From Alicyclobacillus fastidiosus (GTDB lineage Bacteria > Bacillota > Bacilli > Alicyclobacillales > Alicyclobacillaceae): a DNA stretch of 64,000 bases. A model generated the notes under the pieces. The model worked only from the letters and a program-made list of their open reading frames with translations, searched no databases and was not told the origin of the DNA. The position numbers were made by a program, and so were the translations under genes. Positions 16,327 to 24,807 of the stretch are shown here, piece after piece. Numbering within the stretch: position 1 is the first letter of the stretch; each line of letters starts with the position of its first letter. The stretch spans positions 2,914,001 through 2,978,000 of the forward strand of contig NZ_CP104067.1 of NCBI RefSeq assembly GCF_026651875.1, written 5' to 3'.

Positions 16327-17414
16327 GCATCCTCGAGGTGAAAAGCAAGTCGGGTGGCTATCGTGTCGTGGCCGAAGGAAATGTGCTTGCCACACTTGGG
16401 GAACAGCTTTCGCGACTCCAGATCTCGAGGCGCACGAGCGTCACGGTGATCACCGACGAGACGGTGGGCGCACTGCCGTTTGCGAAGGACGCCGCGCGCT
16501 CCCTGGAGGCGGCGGGCTATCGCTATCAAATTCTCGAGGTGCCCGCAGGGGACCACAGCAAGTCGCTCGCGACCGCGAGCACCCTATATCCGAAATTGCT
16601 GGCGTTTGGCATGCGCCGTAGCGACCTCATCGTCGCGCTCGGTGGGGGAGTGATTGGCGATCTCGCCGGCTTCGTCGCCGCCACGTACCTTCGGGGCATC
16701 TCCTTTATCCAGGCGCCGACTACGCTGCTCGCACACGACAGCAGTATCGGCGGGAAGGTCGGCGTCAACCTGCCTGAGGGCAAGAACCTCGTCGGCGCCT
16801 TTTATCCGCCGCGGGCGGTTCTCTACGATTTGTCGGCCTTGGCGACGTTGCCTGCCCGGCAGTGGACGAACGGCATGGCGGAAGTGATCAAACACGGGAT
16901 TATCGGCGATGCTCGATTGTTCGAGCGCTTAGAGGAAAAACCGCTTACCGTCTGCCCTGATGCGGCTACGCTCGAACCGATTCTCACCGCCGCCATGAAA
17001 GTGAAAATTGACGTCGTCGAGTCGGACGAACGAGAGGCGAATCGCCGACAGGTGCTCAATGTCGGACATACGCTTGGGCACGCCATTGAGCAGAGGTCGC
17101 ACTACGGCTTAGGTCACGGGGAAGCCATTTCCATCGGACTCGTGCTCGAGGCGAAACTCGCTGTTGCGCGGGGACTTCTCGATGAGGAGACGGCAGTTCG
17201 CATTGAACGGGTTCTTGCAAGCCACGGCTTACCCACGCAAACGCCGCGCGACGACTGGCGCGAGGTGGCAGCGCTCATCGACGTCGACAAGAAGCACGGG
17301 CGCGCGTTGTGGACATTTGCACTGCCGACGGCCATCGGCGACGTCGTCATCGTGGACGATGTCTCACCTGACGAAGTCAAGGCCGTATATGATCGGTCGC
17401 TTGAGGAGGCATAA
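16323..17414 (+). CDS. aroB: 3-dehydroquinate synthase
   Basis: A 363-residue NAD+/Zn enzyme that converts DAHP to 3-dehydroquinate. It shows the nucleotide-binding VALGGGVIGDLAGF, the loop PTTLLAHDSSIGGKVGVN and the metal-binding NVGHTLGHAIE. The ATG overlaps the aroC stop, and aroH follows 3 nt after the stop, so the genes are tightly coupled. Length is normal. Confidence 0.97.
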   Translation: MSILEVKSKSGGYRVVAEGNVLATLGEQLSRLQISRRTSVTVITDETVGALPFAKDAARSLEAAGYRYQILEVPAGDHSKSLATASTLYPKLLAFGMRRSDLIVALGGGVIGDLAGFVAATYLRGISFIQAPTTLLAHDSSIGGKVGVNLPEGKNLVGAFYPPRAVLYDLSALATLPARQWTNGMAEVIKHGIIGDARLFERLEEKPLTVCPDAATLEPILTAAMKVKIDVVESDEREANRRQVLNVGHTLGHAIEQRSHYGLGHGEAISIGLVLEAKLAVARGLLDEETAVRIERVLASHGLPTQTPRDDWREVAALIDVDKKHGRALWTFALPTAIGDVVIVDDVSPDEVKAVYDRSLEEA

Positions 17415-17417
17415 AGG

Positions 17418-17786
17418 ATGAAGGTACGTGGGATACGCGGGGCCACCACGGTCTCTGCGGATACGAGTGAGGATATTTTCACCGCCACAAAGGAACTGAT
17501 TGAAGAAATCATACGGTTGAACGACATAGAAGTCGACGATGTGGCGAGTGTGCTCTTGACACTGACCCCGGACTTATCCGCCGCGTTCCCCGCAAGGGCG
17601 GTTCGCAGCCTGCCTGGTTGGCAATGGGTGCCGCTGATGTGTGCGCAGGAAATCGGCGTTCCCGATGCGCTTCCGCGCAGCATCCGCGTGTTGTTGCACG
17701 TCAATACGGACAAAAAACAAGAGGAACTCGTGCACGCCTATCTGGGTGAAGCCGTTCAGTTGCGTCCGGATTTGGCAAAAGATTGA
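17418..17786 (+). CDS. aroH: Chorismate mutase, AroH class
   Basis: A 122-residue monofunctional enzyme that turns chorismate into prephenate. It resembles the Bacillus subtilis trimeric AroH: VRGIRGATTVSAD at the start, an ELIEEIIRLN helix, PLMCAQEIGVPDALPRSIR and RVLLHVNTDK. It ends the first segment of the supraoperon; a strong hairpin follows 60 nt downstream. Confidence 0.95.
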   Translation: MKVRGIRGATTVSADTSEDIFTATKELIEEIIRLNDIEVDDVASVLLTLTPDLSAAFPARAVRSLPGWQWVPLMCAQEIGVPDALPRSIRVLLHVNTDKKQEELVHAYLGEAVQLRPDLAKD

Positions 17787-17814
17787 CGACGCGGCTCGAT
17801 TGGGTAGATGGCGG

Positions 17815-17843
17815 TTGACGCGAGCTTCATTCCCATATACCAT
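17815..17843 (+). promoter_or_regulatory. Candidate promoter of the trp leader
   Basis: TTGACG (17815-17820), 17-nt spacer, TACCAT (17838-17843). A start near 17850 would place the hairpin at 17847-17870 almost at the 5' end of the RNA, just ahead of the UAG/GAG triplets. Confidence 0.4.
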
Positions 17844-17846
17844 GTT

Positions 17847-17875
17847 CACATGCGGCGAGTGCCGCATGTGTTTTT
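17847..17875 (+). terminator. Strong hairpin with T-run
   Basis: CACATGCGGC (17847-17856), GAGT loop, GCCGCATGTG (17861-17870), then five T. It can end the aroC-aroB-aroH transcript. If the promoter at 17815 is used, a slightly shortened form would instead be a 5'-terminal stem-loop of the trp leader RNA. Confidence 0.8.
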
Positions 17876-17978
17876 AGTTGAGTGAGTTGAGAAGAGTTGA
17901 GCTGCACAATTTTGATTGATTGGGCGCAGTGTACCCATTTGGTGCGTACGCTCGTGTGCGGTTCATAGTTGAGAGGAG
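17875..17978 (+). promoter_or_regulatory. Putative TRAP-type binding region in the trpD leader
   Basis: Six triplets in a row, TAG-GAG-GAG-GAG-GAG-GAG (17875-17901), are separated by 2 nt, except one 1-nt gap. A second group, TAG-GAG-GAG (17966-17978), has 2-nt gaps and covers the ribosome-binding site of trpD. The trp RNA-binding attenuation protein binds (G/U)AG triplets spaced by 2-3 nt, and blocks translation when the triplets overlap a ribosome-binding site. No mtrB gene is in this window, so the match is to the RNA pattern only. Confidence 0.5.
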
Positions 17979-17987
17979 AGTACGGAC

Positions 17988-19037
17988 ATGGGCCGTATCG
18001 TGGATCTAGCTTTGCGCTCGGTCGCCATTGGTGAATTTCTCGATGCCGACTTAGCAGATGAATTTATGAATGAATTGATGAATGGACGTGTCTCTTCCGT
18101 TCAACTCGCTGGCCTCATCAGCGCGATGGCCGTTCGCGGAGAACAACCCACAGAGATTGTCGGGTTTGCTCGCGCGATGCGCCGCCACGCCATTCCGATG
18201 ACGGCGCCATCAGGTGCACTGGACACTTGTGGTACGGGCGGGGACGGGGCAGACACGTTTAATATTTCTACGACCGTTGCAATCATTGCAGCAGCTGCGG
18301 GAATTCCAGTCGCGAAACACGGCAATCGCGCAGCATCGAGTCTCAGCGGCAGCGCAGACGTACTTCAAAAACTCGGCGCGCGCATCGACCTCGATGCACC
18401 TTCCTGTGAAGCCCTGCTTGAAAAGACAAACCTTTGCTTCCTGTTCGCCCCTGTCTTTCATCCAGCCATGAAACATGCGGCCACTGCCCGCAAGGAATTG
18501 GGTTTTCGGACCATCTTTAACATTCTCGGGCCACTGACCAATCCGGCGCGCACGCGACGCCAAGTACTCGGTGTATTCCGCGAAAGCTTGGTGGAGACGG
18601 TGGCACAAGCCCTGGCTCAACTGGGAGTGGACCACGCGATGGTCGTCCATGGAGCGGGCGGTCTCGACGAATTGTCCATCTCGGGACCGACCACCGTCGC
18701 CGAAGTGCGGGGCCGCGAAGTGTTGATGCAAACCGTCGCGCCTGAGGACGTTTCACTCTCTCGCGCAGACGTCAGCGCCATCCGCGGTGGAGACGCGTCG
18801 GTCAATGCCGAAATCGTTCGCGAATTACTTCGTGGAAAACCAGGAGCTAGGCGGGACGTCGTCGTTTTGAACGCCGCAGCCGCACTATATGTGGGCGGAA
18901 AGGCGAGCGACCTACAAACCGGCGCGCAACTGGCGAAGAACTTGATCGACTCAGGGACGGCGTATCGGAAGTTGACTGAGTTCATTCGCGAGAGCCACAC
19001 CATCGTTCCAAACACTGCAGAGGTGATCAGTGGATGA
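17988..19037 (+). CDS. trpD: Anthranilate phosphoribosyltransferase
   Basis: A 349-residue enzyme that adds phosphoribose to anthranilate. Motifs: DTCGTGGDGADTFNIST for pyrophosphate binding, KHGNRAASSLSGSADVL for substrate binding, and ELGFRTIFNILGPLTNPA. GAGAGGAGAG just upstream is both the ribosome-binding site and part of the triplet cluster. It is the first trp gene here; trpE and trpG are absent. It overlaps trpC by 4 nt. Confidence 0.97.
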   Translation: MGRIVDLALRSVAIGEFLDADLADEFMNELMNGRVSSVQLAGLISAMAVRGEQPTEIVGFARAMRRHAIPMTAPSGALDTCGTGGDGADTFNISTTVAIIAAAAGIPVAKHGNRAASSLSGSADVLQKLGARIDLDAPSCEALLEKTNLCFLFAPVFHPAMKHAATARKELGFRTIFNILGPLTNPARTRRQVLGVFRESLVETVAQALAQLGVDHAMVVHGAGGLDELSISGPTTVAEVRGREVLMQTVAPEDVSLSRADVSAIRGGDASVNAEIVRELLRGKPGARRDVVVLNAAAALYVGGKASDLQTGAQLAKNLIDSGTAYRKLTEFIRESHTIVPNTAEVISG

Positions 19038-19831
19038 GCGTTCTAGATAAGATTCTCATGACCAAACGAGAAGAAGTTGCGCGATTGCACGAGCGGAGAG
19101 TCGTCTTTGACACCGCGCGCCCGCGTGAGATTCATTCGCTGCGCGCGGCGCTGCTCGCTGGTTCGAATCTCGGAGTCATCGCCGAAATCAAGCGCAAAAG
19201 CCCGTCGAAAGGGACTATCCAGGCGGACATCAACCCCGCAGAGCGGGCACAGGTGTACGAACGGGCGGGCGCCACAGCGATTTCCGTACTCACGGATGAG
19301 AAGTACTTTGGTGGTTCTATCGAGGACCTGCGCTCGGTGCGAGATGCGGTATCCATCCCTTTGCTTCGCAAGGATTTTATCATCGACGAGATTCAAATTG
19401 ATGAAGCGTACGCCGCAGGTGCGGACGTCGTCCTGCTCATCGCCGCAGCACTTAGGCCAAAGCGGCTCCGAGAGCTGTCGGCGTACGCCCAACACCTCGG
19501 GTTGGACGTGTTACTCGAGGTGCACGGCGTCGACGAACTGGATGCGGCACTCGATGCCACACCGAGTATCCTCGGTATCAACAACCGAAATCTCCACACG
19601 TTCGACGTCGACTTGGGGACGACAGAAGACGTCATCCAAGCGCTTCCCAAAGATGTCGTGGTCATTTCCGAGAGCGGTATTTTCGGGACCGCCGACGCAC
19701 AGCGAATGGTTGACGCCGGTGCGCGTGGCATTCTCGTGGGTGAGCTGCTGATGCGCCACGCCGATTTAGGTGATGTGGCAAAGTGCCTCACTTCGCTGCA
19801 GGTGGAGGCGCCATCGGTGGACATCGCGTGA
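19034..19831 (+). CDS. trpC: Indole-3-glycerol phosphate synthase
   Basis: A 265-residue TIM-barrel enzyme. It has IAEIKRKSPSKG with the catalytic Lys, SVLTDEKYFGGS, LLRKDFIIDEIQ, GINNRNLHTF and VVISESGIFG. Overlaps trpD upstream (ATGA) and trpF downstream (GTGA). Confidence 0.97.
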   Translation: MSVLDKILMTKREEVARLHERRVVFDTARPREIHSLRAALLAGSNLGVIAEIKRKSPSKGTIQADINPAERAQVYERAGATAISVLTDEKYFGGSIEDLRSVRDAVSIPLLRKDFIIDEIQIDEAYAAGADVVLLIAAALRPKRLRELSAYAQHLGLDVLLEVHGVDELDAALDATPSILGINNRNLHTFDVDLGTTEDVIQALPKDVVVISESGIFGTADAQRMVDAGARGILVGELLMRHADLGDVAKCLTSLQVEAPSVDIA

Positions 19832-20583
19832 GCGCGCCCGAGGTTCAGGTCAAGATCTGTGGCCTTCAGCCGGACGATGAGTTGTCGTTTACAGAGCACC
19901 CGCGAGTGTCCCACGTCGGGTTCGTGTTCGTCGAGGCATCCAAGCGATTCGTCCATCCGTCTCGAGCAAGGCGAGCGACAGTGCGACTCGCAGCCGATAC
20001 CGAGGCCGTCGGCGTATTCGCGAATGCCACCGTCGACGAGATCGCCAGCACAGTGGCCGTAGCCGGTCTAGACATCGCTCAGTTGCACGGGGACGAGTCA
20101 CCAGAGGTGTGTCGGGACTTGCAACAACGAGGGTTCAGAGTCTGGAAGGCGATTCAGGTGCCGTCCGAGGGTGCTCAGTTGGACGACGTGCGCCGCGAGG
20201 TGCACCGCTATGCAACGTGTACGGACGCCATCTTGCTGGATGCAAAGCCGCCAACTGGCGCTGGCGTGACGGGGGGGCACGGGCAGTCATTTGACTGGAC
20301 GGTCCTCGGCCGAATCGCACAGGACATCACCGGTCACCCTTGGTTCGTGGCTGGCGGAATTCGTCCAGACAATGTCGGCACTTTGTTGTCGCTGTGTCGA
20401 CCGACCGGCATTGACGTGTCTTCGGGAGTCGAGCGCGGCGGAAGAAAGGATCCGGCGTTGATTCAAAGCCTTCTCACGAACGTCCATCGCCCGTTGACGC
20501 CAACTTCACAAACCATCACACGCGGCGAGGGCGGTCGCGTGTTCCCAATCATCCATTCCTGTACGGGCGGTGAACAGAGATGA
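19828..20583 (+). CDS. trpF: Phosphoribosylanthranilate isomerase
   Basis: A 251-residue TIM-barrel isomerase. VKICGLQ holds the catalytic Cys; [32 protein letters not shown] and GGIRPDNV follow. The GTG at 19828 overlaps the trpC stop as GTGA; frames reading further upstream run inside trpC. It is longer than most family members: about 35 residues beyond [15 protein letters not shown] form a Thr/Arg/Gly-rich tail of unknown use. It overlaps trpB by 4 nt. Confidence 0.93.
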   Translation: MSAPEVQVKICGLQPDDELSFTEHPRVSHVGFVFVEASKRFVHPSRARRATVRLAADTEAVGVFANATVDEIASTVAVAGLDIAQLHGDESPEVCRDLQQRGFRVWKAIQVPSEGAQLDDVRREVHRYATCTDAILLDAKPPTGAGVTGGHGQSFDWTVLGRIAQDITGHPWFVAGGIRPDNVGTLLSLCRPTGIDVSSGVERGGRKDPALIQSLLTNVHRPLTPTSQTITRGEGGRVFPIIHSCTGGEQR

Positions 20584-21794
20584 CAGAATCATATAGCTAC
20601 CCAGATTCGAACGGCCGCTTTGGTGGATTCGGTGGACGCTATGTTCCCGAAACGCTGATGTCCGCCTTAATTCAACTGGAAAAGGACTATTTGCGCCTGC
20701 GCGCAGATGCGGACTTCCAGCGGGAATTGAAGTATTTTCTTGAACAGTATTCGGGGCGGCCGACGCCTTTGTACTACGCAGAGCGCCTGAGTGAGGCACT
20801 GGGTGGCCCGAAGATATATCTGAAGCGCGAGGATTTAAATCACACCGGCGCACACAAGATCAACAATACTATCGGACAGGCTTTATTGGCCGTGCACACG
20901 GGGAAGAAGCGCATTATCGCGGAGACGGGGGCAGGTCAGCACGGTGTTGCATCGGCTACGGTCGCGGCGCGGTTTGGGCTCGAATGCACGGTGTTCATGG
21001 GGGAGGAAGACATGCGCCGGCAGGCGTTAAACGTCTTCCGGATGCGGATGCTTGGCGCAGAGGTCGTACCTGCTGTGTCAGGGACGCGTACGCTTAAGGA
21101 CGCGACGAATGAGGCCATTCGGTACTGGGTCTCGCACGTCGACGACACCTACTACATTATTGGCTCAGTCGTTGGACCCCACCCGTATCCGCAGATGGTA
21201 CGCGACTTTCAGCGGATTATCGGCGACGAGACGAGAGCGCAAATCCTCGCTGCCGAAGGGCGCTTGCCCGACCGCGTGGTGGCGTGTGTCGGAGGCGGGA
21301 GCAACGCCATGGGGATGTTTTTCCCATTCGTCGAGGATCAGGGGGTAGCGCTCATCGGGGTAGAGGCTGCCGGGCTCGGCGTCGACACAGAGGCGCACGC
21401 GGCGAGCGTGAATCGCGGCCGCCCAGGCGTGATTCACGGAGCCAAGACGATGCTCTTACAGGATGAGTTCGGACAAGTGACGCCGGCACACTCCATTTCG
21501 GCGGGTCTCGATTACCCTGGAATCGGACCAGAGCACGCTCATTTGGGCGAGTCTGGCCGGGCCAGTTACGTCCCCGTCACAGATGAGGAGGCGTTGGAGG
21601 CGTTCTATTTCCTGTCGAAGACCGAGGGGATTATCCCTGCGCTCGAAAGTGCCCACGCCGTCGCCTACGTGATGCGCGAAGCTAAGCACATGTCCGCGGA
21701 TGAACGCGTCGTCATCTGCCTGTCTGGTCGTGGCGACAAGGACGTCGAGCAGGTGGCCAATTTGGAAGGGGGACGCGCTCATGGGGAGAATTGA
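20580..21794 (+). CDS. trpB: Tryptophan synthase beta chain
   Basis: A 404-residue PLP enzyme that joins indole and serine. [11 protein letters not shown] holds the PLP-binding Lys, [11 protein letters not shown] the indole-site Glu, and VGGGSNAMG the phosphate-binding loop; [11 protein letters not shown] marks the N-terminus. It overlaps trpA by 14 nt, consistent with co-translation of the alpha2beta2 complex. Confidence 0.98.
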   Translation: MTESYSYPDSNGRFGGFGGRYVPETLMSALIQLEKDYLRLRADADFQRELKYFLEQYSGRPTPLYYAERLSEALGGPKIYLKREDLNHTGAHKINNTIGQALLAVHTGKKRIIAETGAGQHGVASATVAARFGLECTVFMGEEDMRRQALNVFRMRMLGAEVVPAVSGTRTLKDATNEAIRYWVSHVDDTYYIIGSVVGPHPYPQMVRDFQRIIGDETRAQILAAEGRLPDRVVACVGGGSNAMGMFFPFVEDQGVALIGVEAAGLGVDTEAHAASVNRGRPGVIHGAKTMLLQDEFGQVTPAHSISAGLDYPGIGPEHAHLGESGRASYVPVTDEEALEAFYFLSKTEGIIPALESAHAVAYVMREAKHMSADERVVICLSGRGDKDVEQVANLEGGRAHGEN

Positions 21795-22575
21795 ACGGGC
21801 GTTTGAGGCACTCGCCGGCAGAACTGCGCTGATTCCGTTTGTGGTGGCGGGCGACCCGAACTATGAGGAGTCTCTTTCCTTGGTGCAGGCGATTCTCGAC
21901 GCAGGGGCGGATATGATCGAGTTGGGCTTGCCCTACTCGGATCCGCTGGCCGATGGCCCGGTCATCCAAGCTGCTGCTTTACGTAGTCTACAGTCAGGAT
22001 TTCAATTGCCGCAAAGCATGCGGATGATTCAGGCCATCCGTCAGCGGACACAAAAGCCCATCATCGCGTTTACGTACGTCAACCCCGTCCTTCAGTATGG
22101 TATCGAGACCTTCGTTCGCGAATTGGCTGCCGCTGGTGGGGATGGTGTGATCATCCCCGACGTCCCGCTCGAAGAGGCGCCAGAGATTGCAGAGGTCGCA
22201 AGGCGTTACGAGATCGCGTTTATACCGCTTGTCGCGCCGACGTCGGGTGAGGCGCGCGTACGAGCCATTTGCGAAGCCGCGACTGGGTTTGTTTACTGCG
22301 TATCCTCCCTTGGGGTCACCGGAGAACGGAGTGCCGTGTCAAATAACGTGCAGAGCCTTGTCGAGACCGTCAAGGCGCACACGGACTTACCTGCTTGTGT
22401 GGGGTTCGGCGTCAGCCAACCGGTGCATGCAAAAGAGATTTCGGCGTACGCCGACGGAGTGATTGTGGGCAGTGCCTATGTGCGGCGAATCGAGGAATTC
22501 GAGGCGCAGGGACCCGCTGCGATGATGAACGAGTTGAGCGAATTTACGCGGGCCCTCAAGTCGGCTTGTAAATGA
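21781..22575 (+). CDS. trpA: Tryptophan synthase alpha chain
   Basis: A 264-residue TIM-barrel that cleaves indole-3-glycerol phosphate. Catalytic Glu and Asp are in [32 protein letters not shown] and [12 protein letters not shown] follow. ATG 21781 inside the trpB end fits the family start; the frame is open further upstream within trpB. Confidence 0.97.
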   Translation: MGRIERAFEALAGRTALIPFVVAGDPNYEESLSLVQAILDAGADMIELGLPYSDPLADGPVIQAAALRSLQSGFQLPQSMRMIQAIRQRTQKPIIAFTYVNPVLQYGIETFVRELAAAGGDGVIIPDVPLEEAPEIAEVARRYEIAFIPLVAPTSGEARVRAICEAATGFVYCVSSLGVTGERSAVSNNVQSLVETVKAHTDLPACVGFGVSQPVHAKEISAYADGVIVGSAYVRRIEEFEAQGPAAMMNELSEFTRALKSACK

Positions 22576-22579
22576 TTCC

Positions 22580-22609
22580 TTGGCCGAACGGACTGTACTG
22601 TGCTAGAAT
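22580..22609 (+). promoter_or_regulatory. Promoter of DAHP synthase-tyrA
   Basis: TTGGCC (22580-22585), 18-nt spacer, TAGAAT (22604-22609), about 45 nt before the start at 22653. It suggests that the last two genes can be expressed apart from trp. Confidence 0.45.
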
Positions 22610-22652
22610 CTTCTATTAATTTGACTAGATATATGTGGAGAGGGAGATTTCA

Positions 22653-23684
22653 ATGATTGTGGTGATGAAGGAAGGGAGTACCCGTGCTGAAATCGAGCAC
22701 GTCATGCAAGTGTTGAAGCAGAAAGGCTTCGGTGTCCATCTGTCGGAAGGTACGGAGCAGACGATTGTCGGTGTGATCGGCCCGAAGGATCGCGTTCGCG
22801 AACTCGGTATCGAAAACATGAGCGGCGTCGAAAAACTGGTACCCGTCAGCAATCCGTTCAAGTTGGCCAGTCGCGCGTTCCACCCGGATAACACGACCGT
22901 TCAGGTGCTCGATCACGTCGTAGGCGGCGAAACGCCGACCATCATCGCCGGCCCTTGTTCGGTAGAGTCTCGCGACGGATTGATTGACATCGCACGGGCC
23001 GTGAAGGCCAGTGGGGCACAATTGCTTCGCGGCGGTGCGTTCAAGCCGAGATCGTCCCCGTACTCGTTCCAGGGCCTCGGCGAAGAAGGGCTGAAGTACC
23101 TCGCTGCAGCACGGGAAGCGACTGGACTCGGCATTGTTTCCGAGATCATGGAGCCGGGACTTGTAGATCTCGTCGCAAGCTATGTCGACGTGTTGCAGAT
23201 TGGCGCGCGTAACATGCAGAATTTTGCTCTGCTCAAGGCAGTGGGGAGGACAAATAAGGCGGTTCTGTTGAAGCGCGGATTCTCCAACACCATCGAAGAG
23301 TGGCTGATGTCGGCAGAGTACATTATGGCCGAAGGAAATCCGAACGTGATCTTGTGCGAACGAGGCATTCGCACGTTTGAAACGTACACTCGAAACACGT
23401 TAGACCTGAATGCTGTACCGGTCGTTCAACACCTGTCACACCTGCCTGTCATGGTAGATCCGAGCCACGGCGTCGGGCACGCTCGCTACGTGTCCACAAT
23501 GGCGCGAGCAAGCATCGCTGCGGGTGCCGCGGGCGTTATTGTCGAAGTCCATCCAAAGCCGGAGGAAGCGTGGTCGGATGGAAGTCAAACGCTGACCTTG
23601 GAGGCGTTTGATCAAATGGCTCGTCAAGTTCGACAGTTGCACGAGCTCACACAGTCCTTCCAGCGACAGGAAGCGACGGTTTAA
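22653..23684 (+). CDS. 3-deoxy-7-phosphoheptulonate (DAHP) synthase, type I beta
   Basis: A 343-residue enzyme for the first shikimate step. The N-terminal 75 residues ([17 protein letters not shown]...) form the ferredoxin-like regulatory domain seen in Thermotoga-type DAHP synthases, which binds Tyr or Phe. The barrel has [28 protein letters not shown] and [20 protein letters not shown] at 22637-22646 fits ATG 22653. It overlaps tyrA (TAATG). In Bacillus the equivalent enzyme (AroA) is fused to chorismate mutase; here there is no fusion. Confidence 0.93.
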   Translation: MIVVMKEGSTRAEIEHVMQVLKQKGFGVHLSEGTEQTIVGVIGPKDRVRELGIENMSGVEKLVPVSNPFKLASRAFHPDNTTVQVLDHVVGGETPTIIAGPCSVESRDGLIDIARAVKASGAQLLRGGAFKPRSSPYSFQGLGEEGLKYLAAAREATGLGIVSEIMEPGLVDLVASYVDVLQIGARNMQNFALLKAVGRTNKAVLLKRGFSNTIEEWLMSAEYIMAEGNPNVILCERGIRTFETYTRNTLDLNAVPVVQHLSHLPVMVDPSHGVGHARYVSTMARASIAAGAAGVIVEVHPKPEEAWSDGSQTLTLEAFDQMARQVRQLHELTQSFQRQEATV

Positions 23685-24541
23685 TGGGACGGGGGATCTC
23701 TCGAATCCTCATCCTTGGAGGCGGACTACTGGGCACGTCCTTTGCACTTGCGGTGCATCGGGCGTGCCCTGATGCCGTGATCGAATGTGTGGAGCAGAGC
23801 CCGGAACATCGTGCGAAGTTGACCCAGTACGCGGCTATCGCACAGGTGTACAGCGACGTGACGGACGTGGATAGCCAGTTTGACTTGGCGGTTCTCGCGG
23901 CGTCGCCAGACGTGTGCATCTCGTATTTGCAGTCCATTGCGCGCCACGCTTCCATCGTGCTCGACGTCTGTAGCGTCAAGCGCGCGATTTGTGAGGCAGC
24001 CGACGACTTGTGCCTGCGAAGTCAGTTCGTGCCGTCGCATCCGATGGCGGGAAAGGCGATTGAAGGGCCCAGCGCGGCGGACGGCGAGCTGTTTCGGGAC
24101 AGGCCGTGGATATTCTTGGAGGATTGGGCGCCTCCAGCGACGGTACTCGCCCTGATTGAGCGGATAGGTGCGCGAGTGACCATGATTCCATCGGCAGAAG
24201 CACACGATGGGATGGTGGCGTGCGTTAGCCACGGGATTCACGTGACTTCGCTGGCGGCCATGCTCACGAGTGAGGAGAAGCGGCGACAGACGTTTCCATC
24301 GCTTGTCGAGGTCAGTGGCCCGGCATTTTGGGATATTACGAGGCTCGCGTCGTCTCCAGCGGCGTTCTGGGCCGATACGTTGCTCCAGAACAGGGAGAAC
24401 GTCATTCCATATCTGCAAACGTTGCGAGAGCAAATCGCCAATTTTGAAGAGGCGATGCGCAACCAGGACCGAGACTGTCTTGTGGACCTCCTCAACAAAT
24501 CGAAAATTGCCCGTGAGACTTGGGAATCGTCCCGACCCTGA
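23684..24541 (+). CDS. tyrA: Prephenate dehydrogenase without ACT domain
   Basis: A 285-residue enzyme that oxidises prephenate to 4-hydroxyphenylpyruvate. It has an N-terminal Rossmann fold (ILILGGGLLGTS), VCSVKRAI, the active-site motif HPMAGKAIEGP and a helical dimer domain. The Bacillus subtilis protein is about 85 residues longer, with a C-terminal ACT domain for feedback control. That domain is absent here, and the frame ends cleanly. Last gene of the supraoperon. Confidence 0.93.
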   Translation: MGRGISRILILGGGLLGTSFALAVHRACPDAVIECVEQSPEHRAKLTQYAAIAQVYSDVTDVDSQFDLAVLAASPDVCISYLQSIARHASIVLDVCSVKRAICEAADDLCLRSQFVPSHPMAGKAIEGPSAADGELFRDRPWIFLEDWAPPATVLALIERIGARVTMIPSAEAHDGMVACVSHGIHVTSLAAMLTSEEKRRQTFPSLVEVSGPAFWDITRLASSPAAFWADTLLQNRENVIPYLQTLREQIANFEEAMRNQDRDCLVDLLNKSKIARETWESSRP

Positions 24542-24603
24542 CCAACGCCGCTCGTCGGGAAGGGGCGATTTTTGCGATTTAGGTTATTGTTCAAGTTCGG
24601 GTG

Positions 24604-24632
24604 TTGACAGCGCTTCCATCATGAGATATGAT
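24604..24632 (+). promoter_or_regulatory. Consensus promoter facing a terminator
   Basis: TTGACA (24604-24609), 17-nt spacer, TATGAT (24627-24632). A transcript from it would meet the hairpin at 24691 after roughly 80 nt, before the helicase gene. Confidence 0.6.
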
Positions 24633-24690
24633 AACTCTCGAAGGGTGTTATGTTCTGATTTCTCTCCACTCCTAGCAGAATCTCCTGTTT

Positions 24691-24720
24691 GGAATCCGTG
24701 AAAGCGGATTCCTCTTTTTT
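24691..24720 (+). terminator. Terminator or attenuator before the helicase gene
   Basis: GGAATCCG (24691-24698), 6-nt loop, CGGATTCC (24705-24712), then TC and a run of T. It could end the trp-tyrA transcript, the short transcript from 24604, or both. Confidence 0.8.
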
Positions 24721-24807
24721 TGTCTCCTAAACCTTGTATATCATTCCGCTTTTACATAAAAACTACAGATACAATCACCATTGACACTGTTCTGGAAAGG
24801 AGTGTCT

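Noticed and set aside
17842..17877. Possible 11-codon leader peptide with three Cys before trpD
   Set aside because: Its codons are those of the hairpin arms, it has no Trp codons and no ribosome-binding site.
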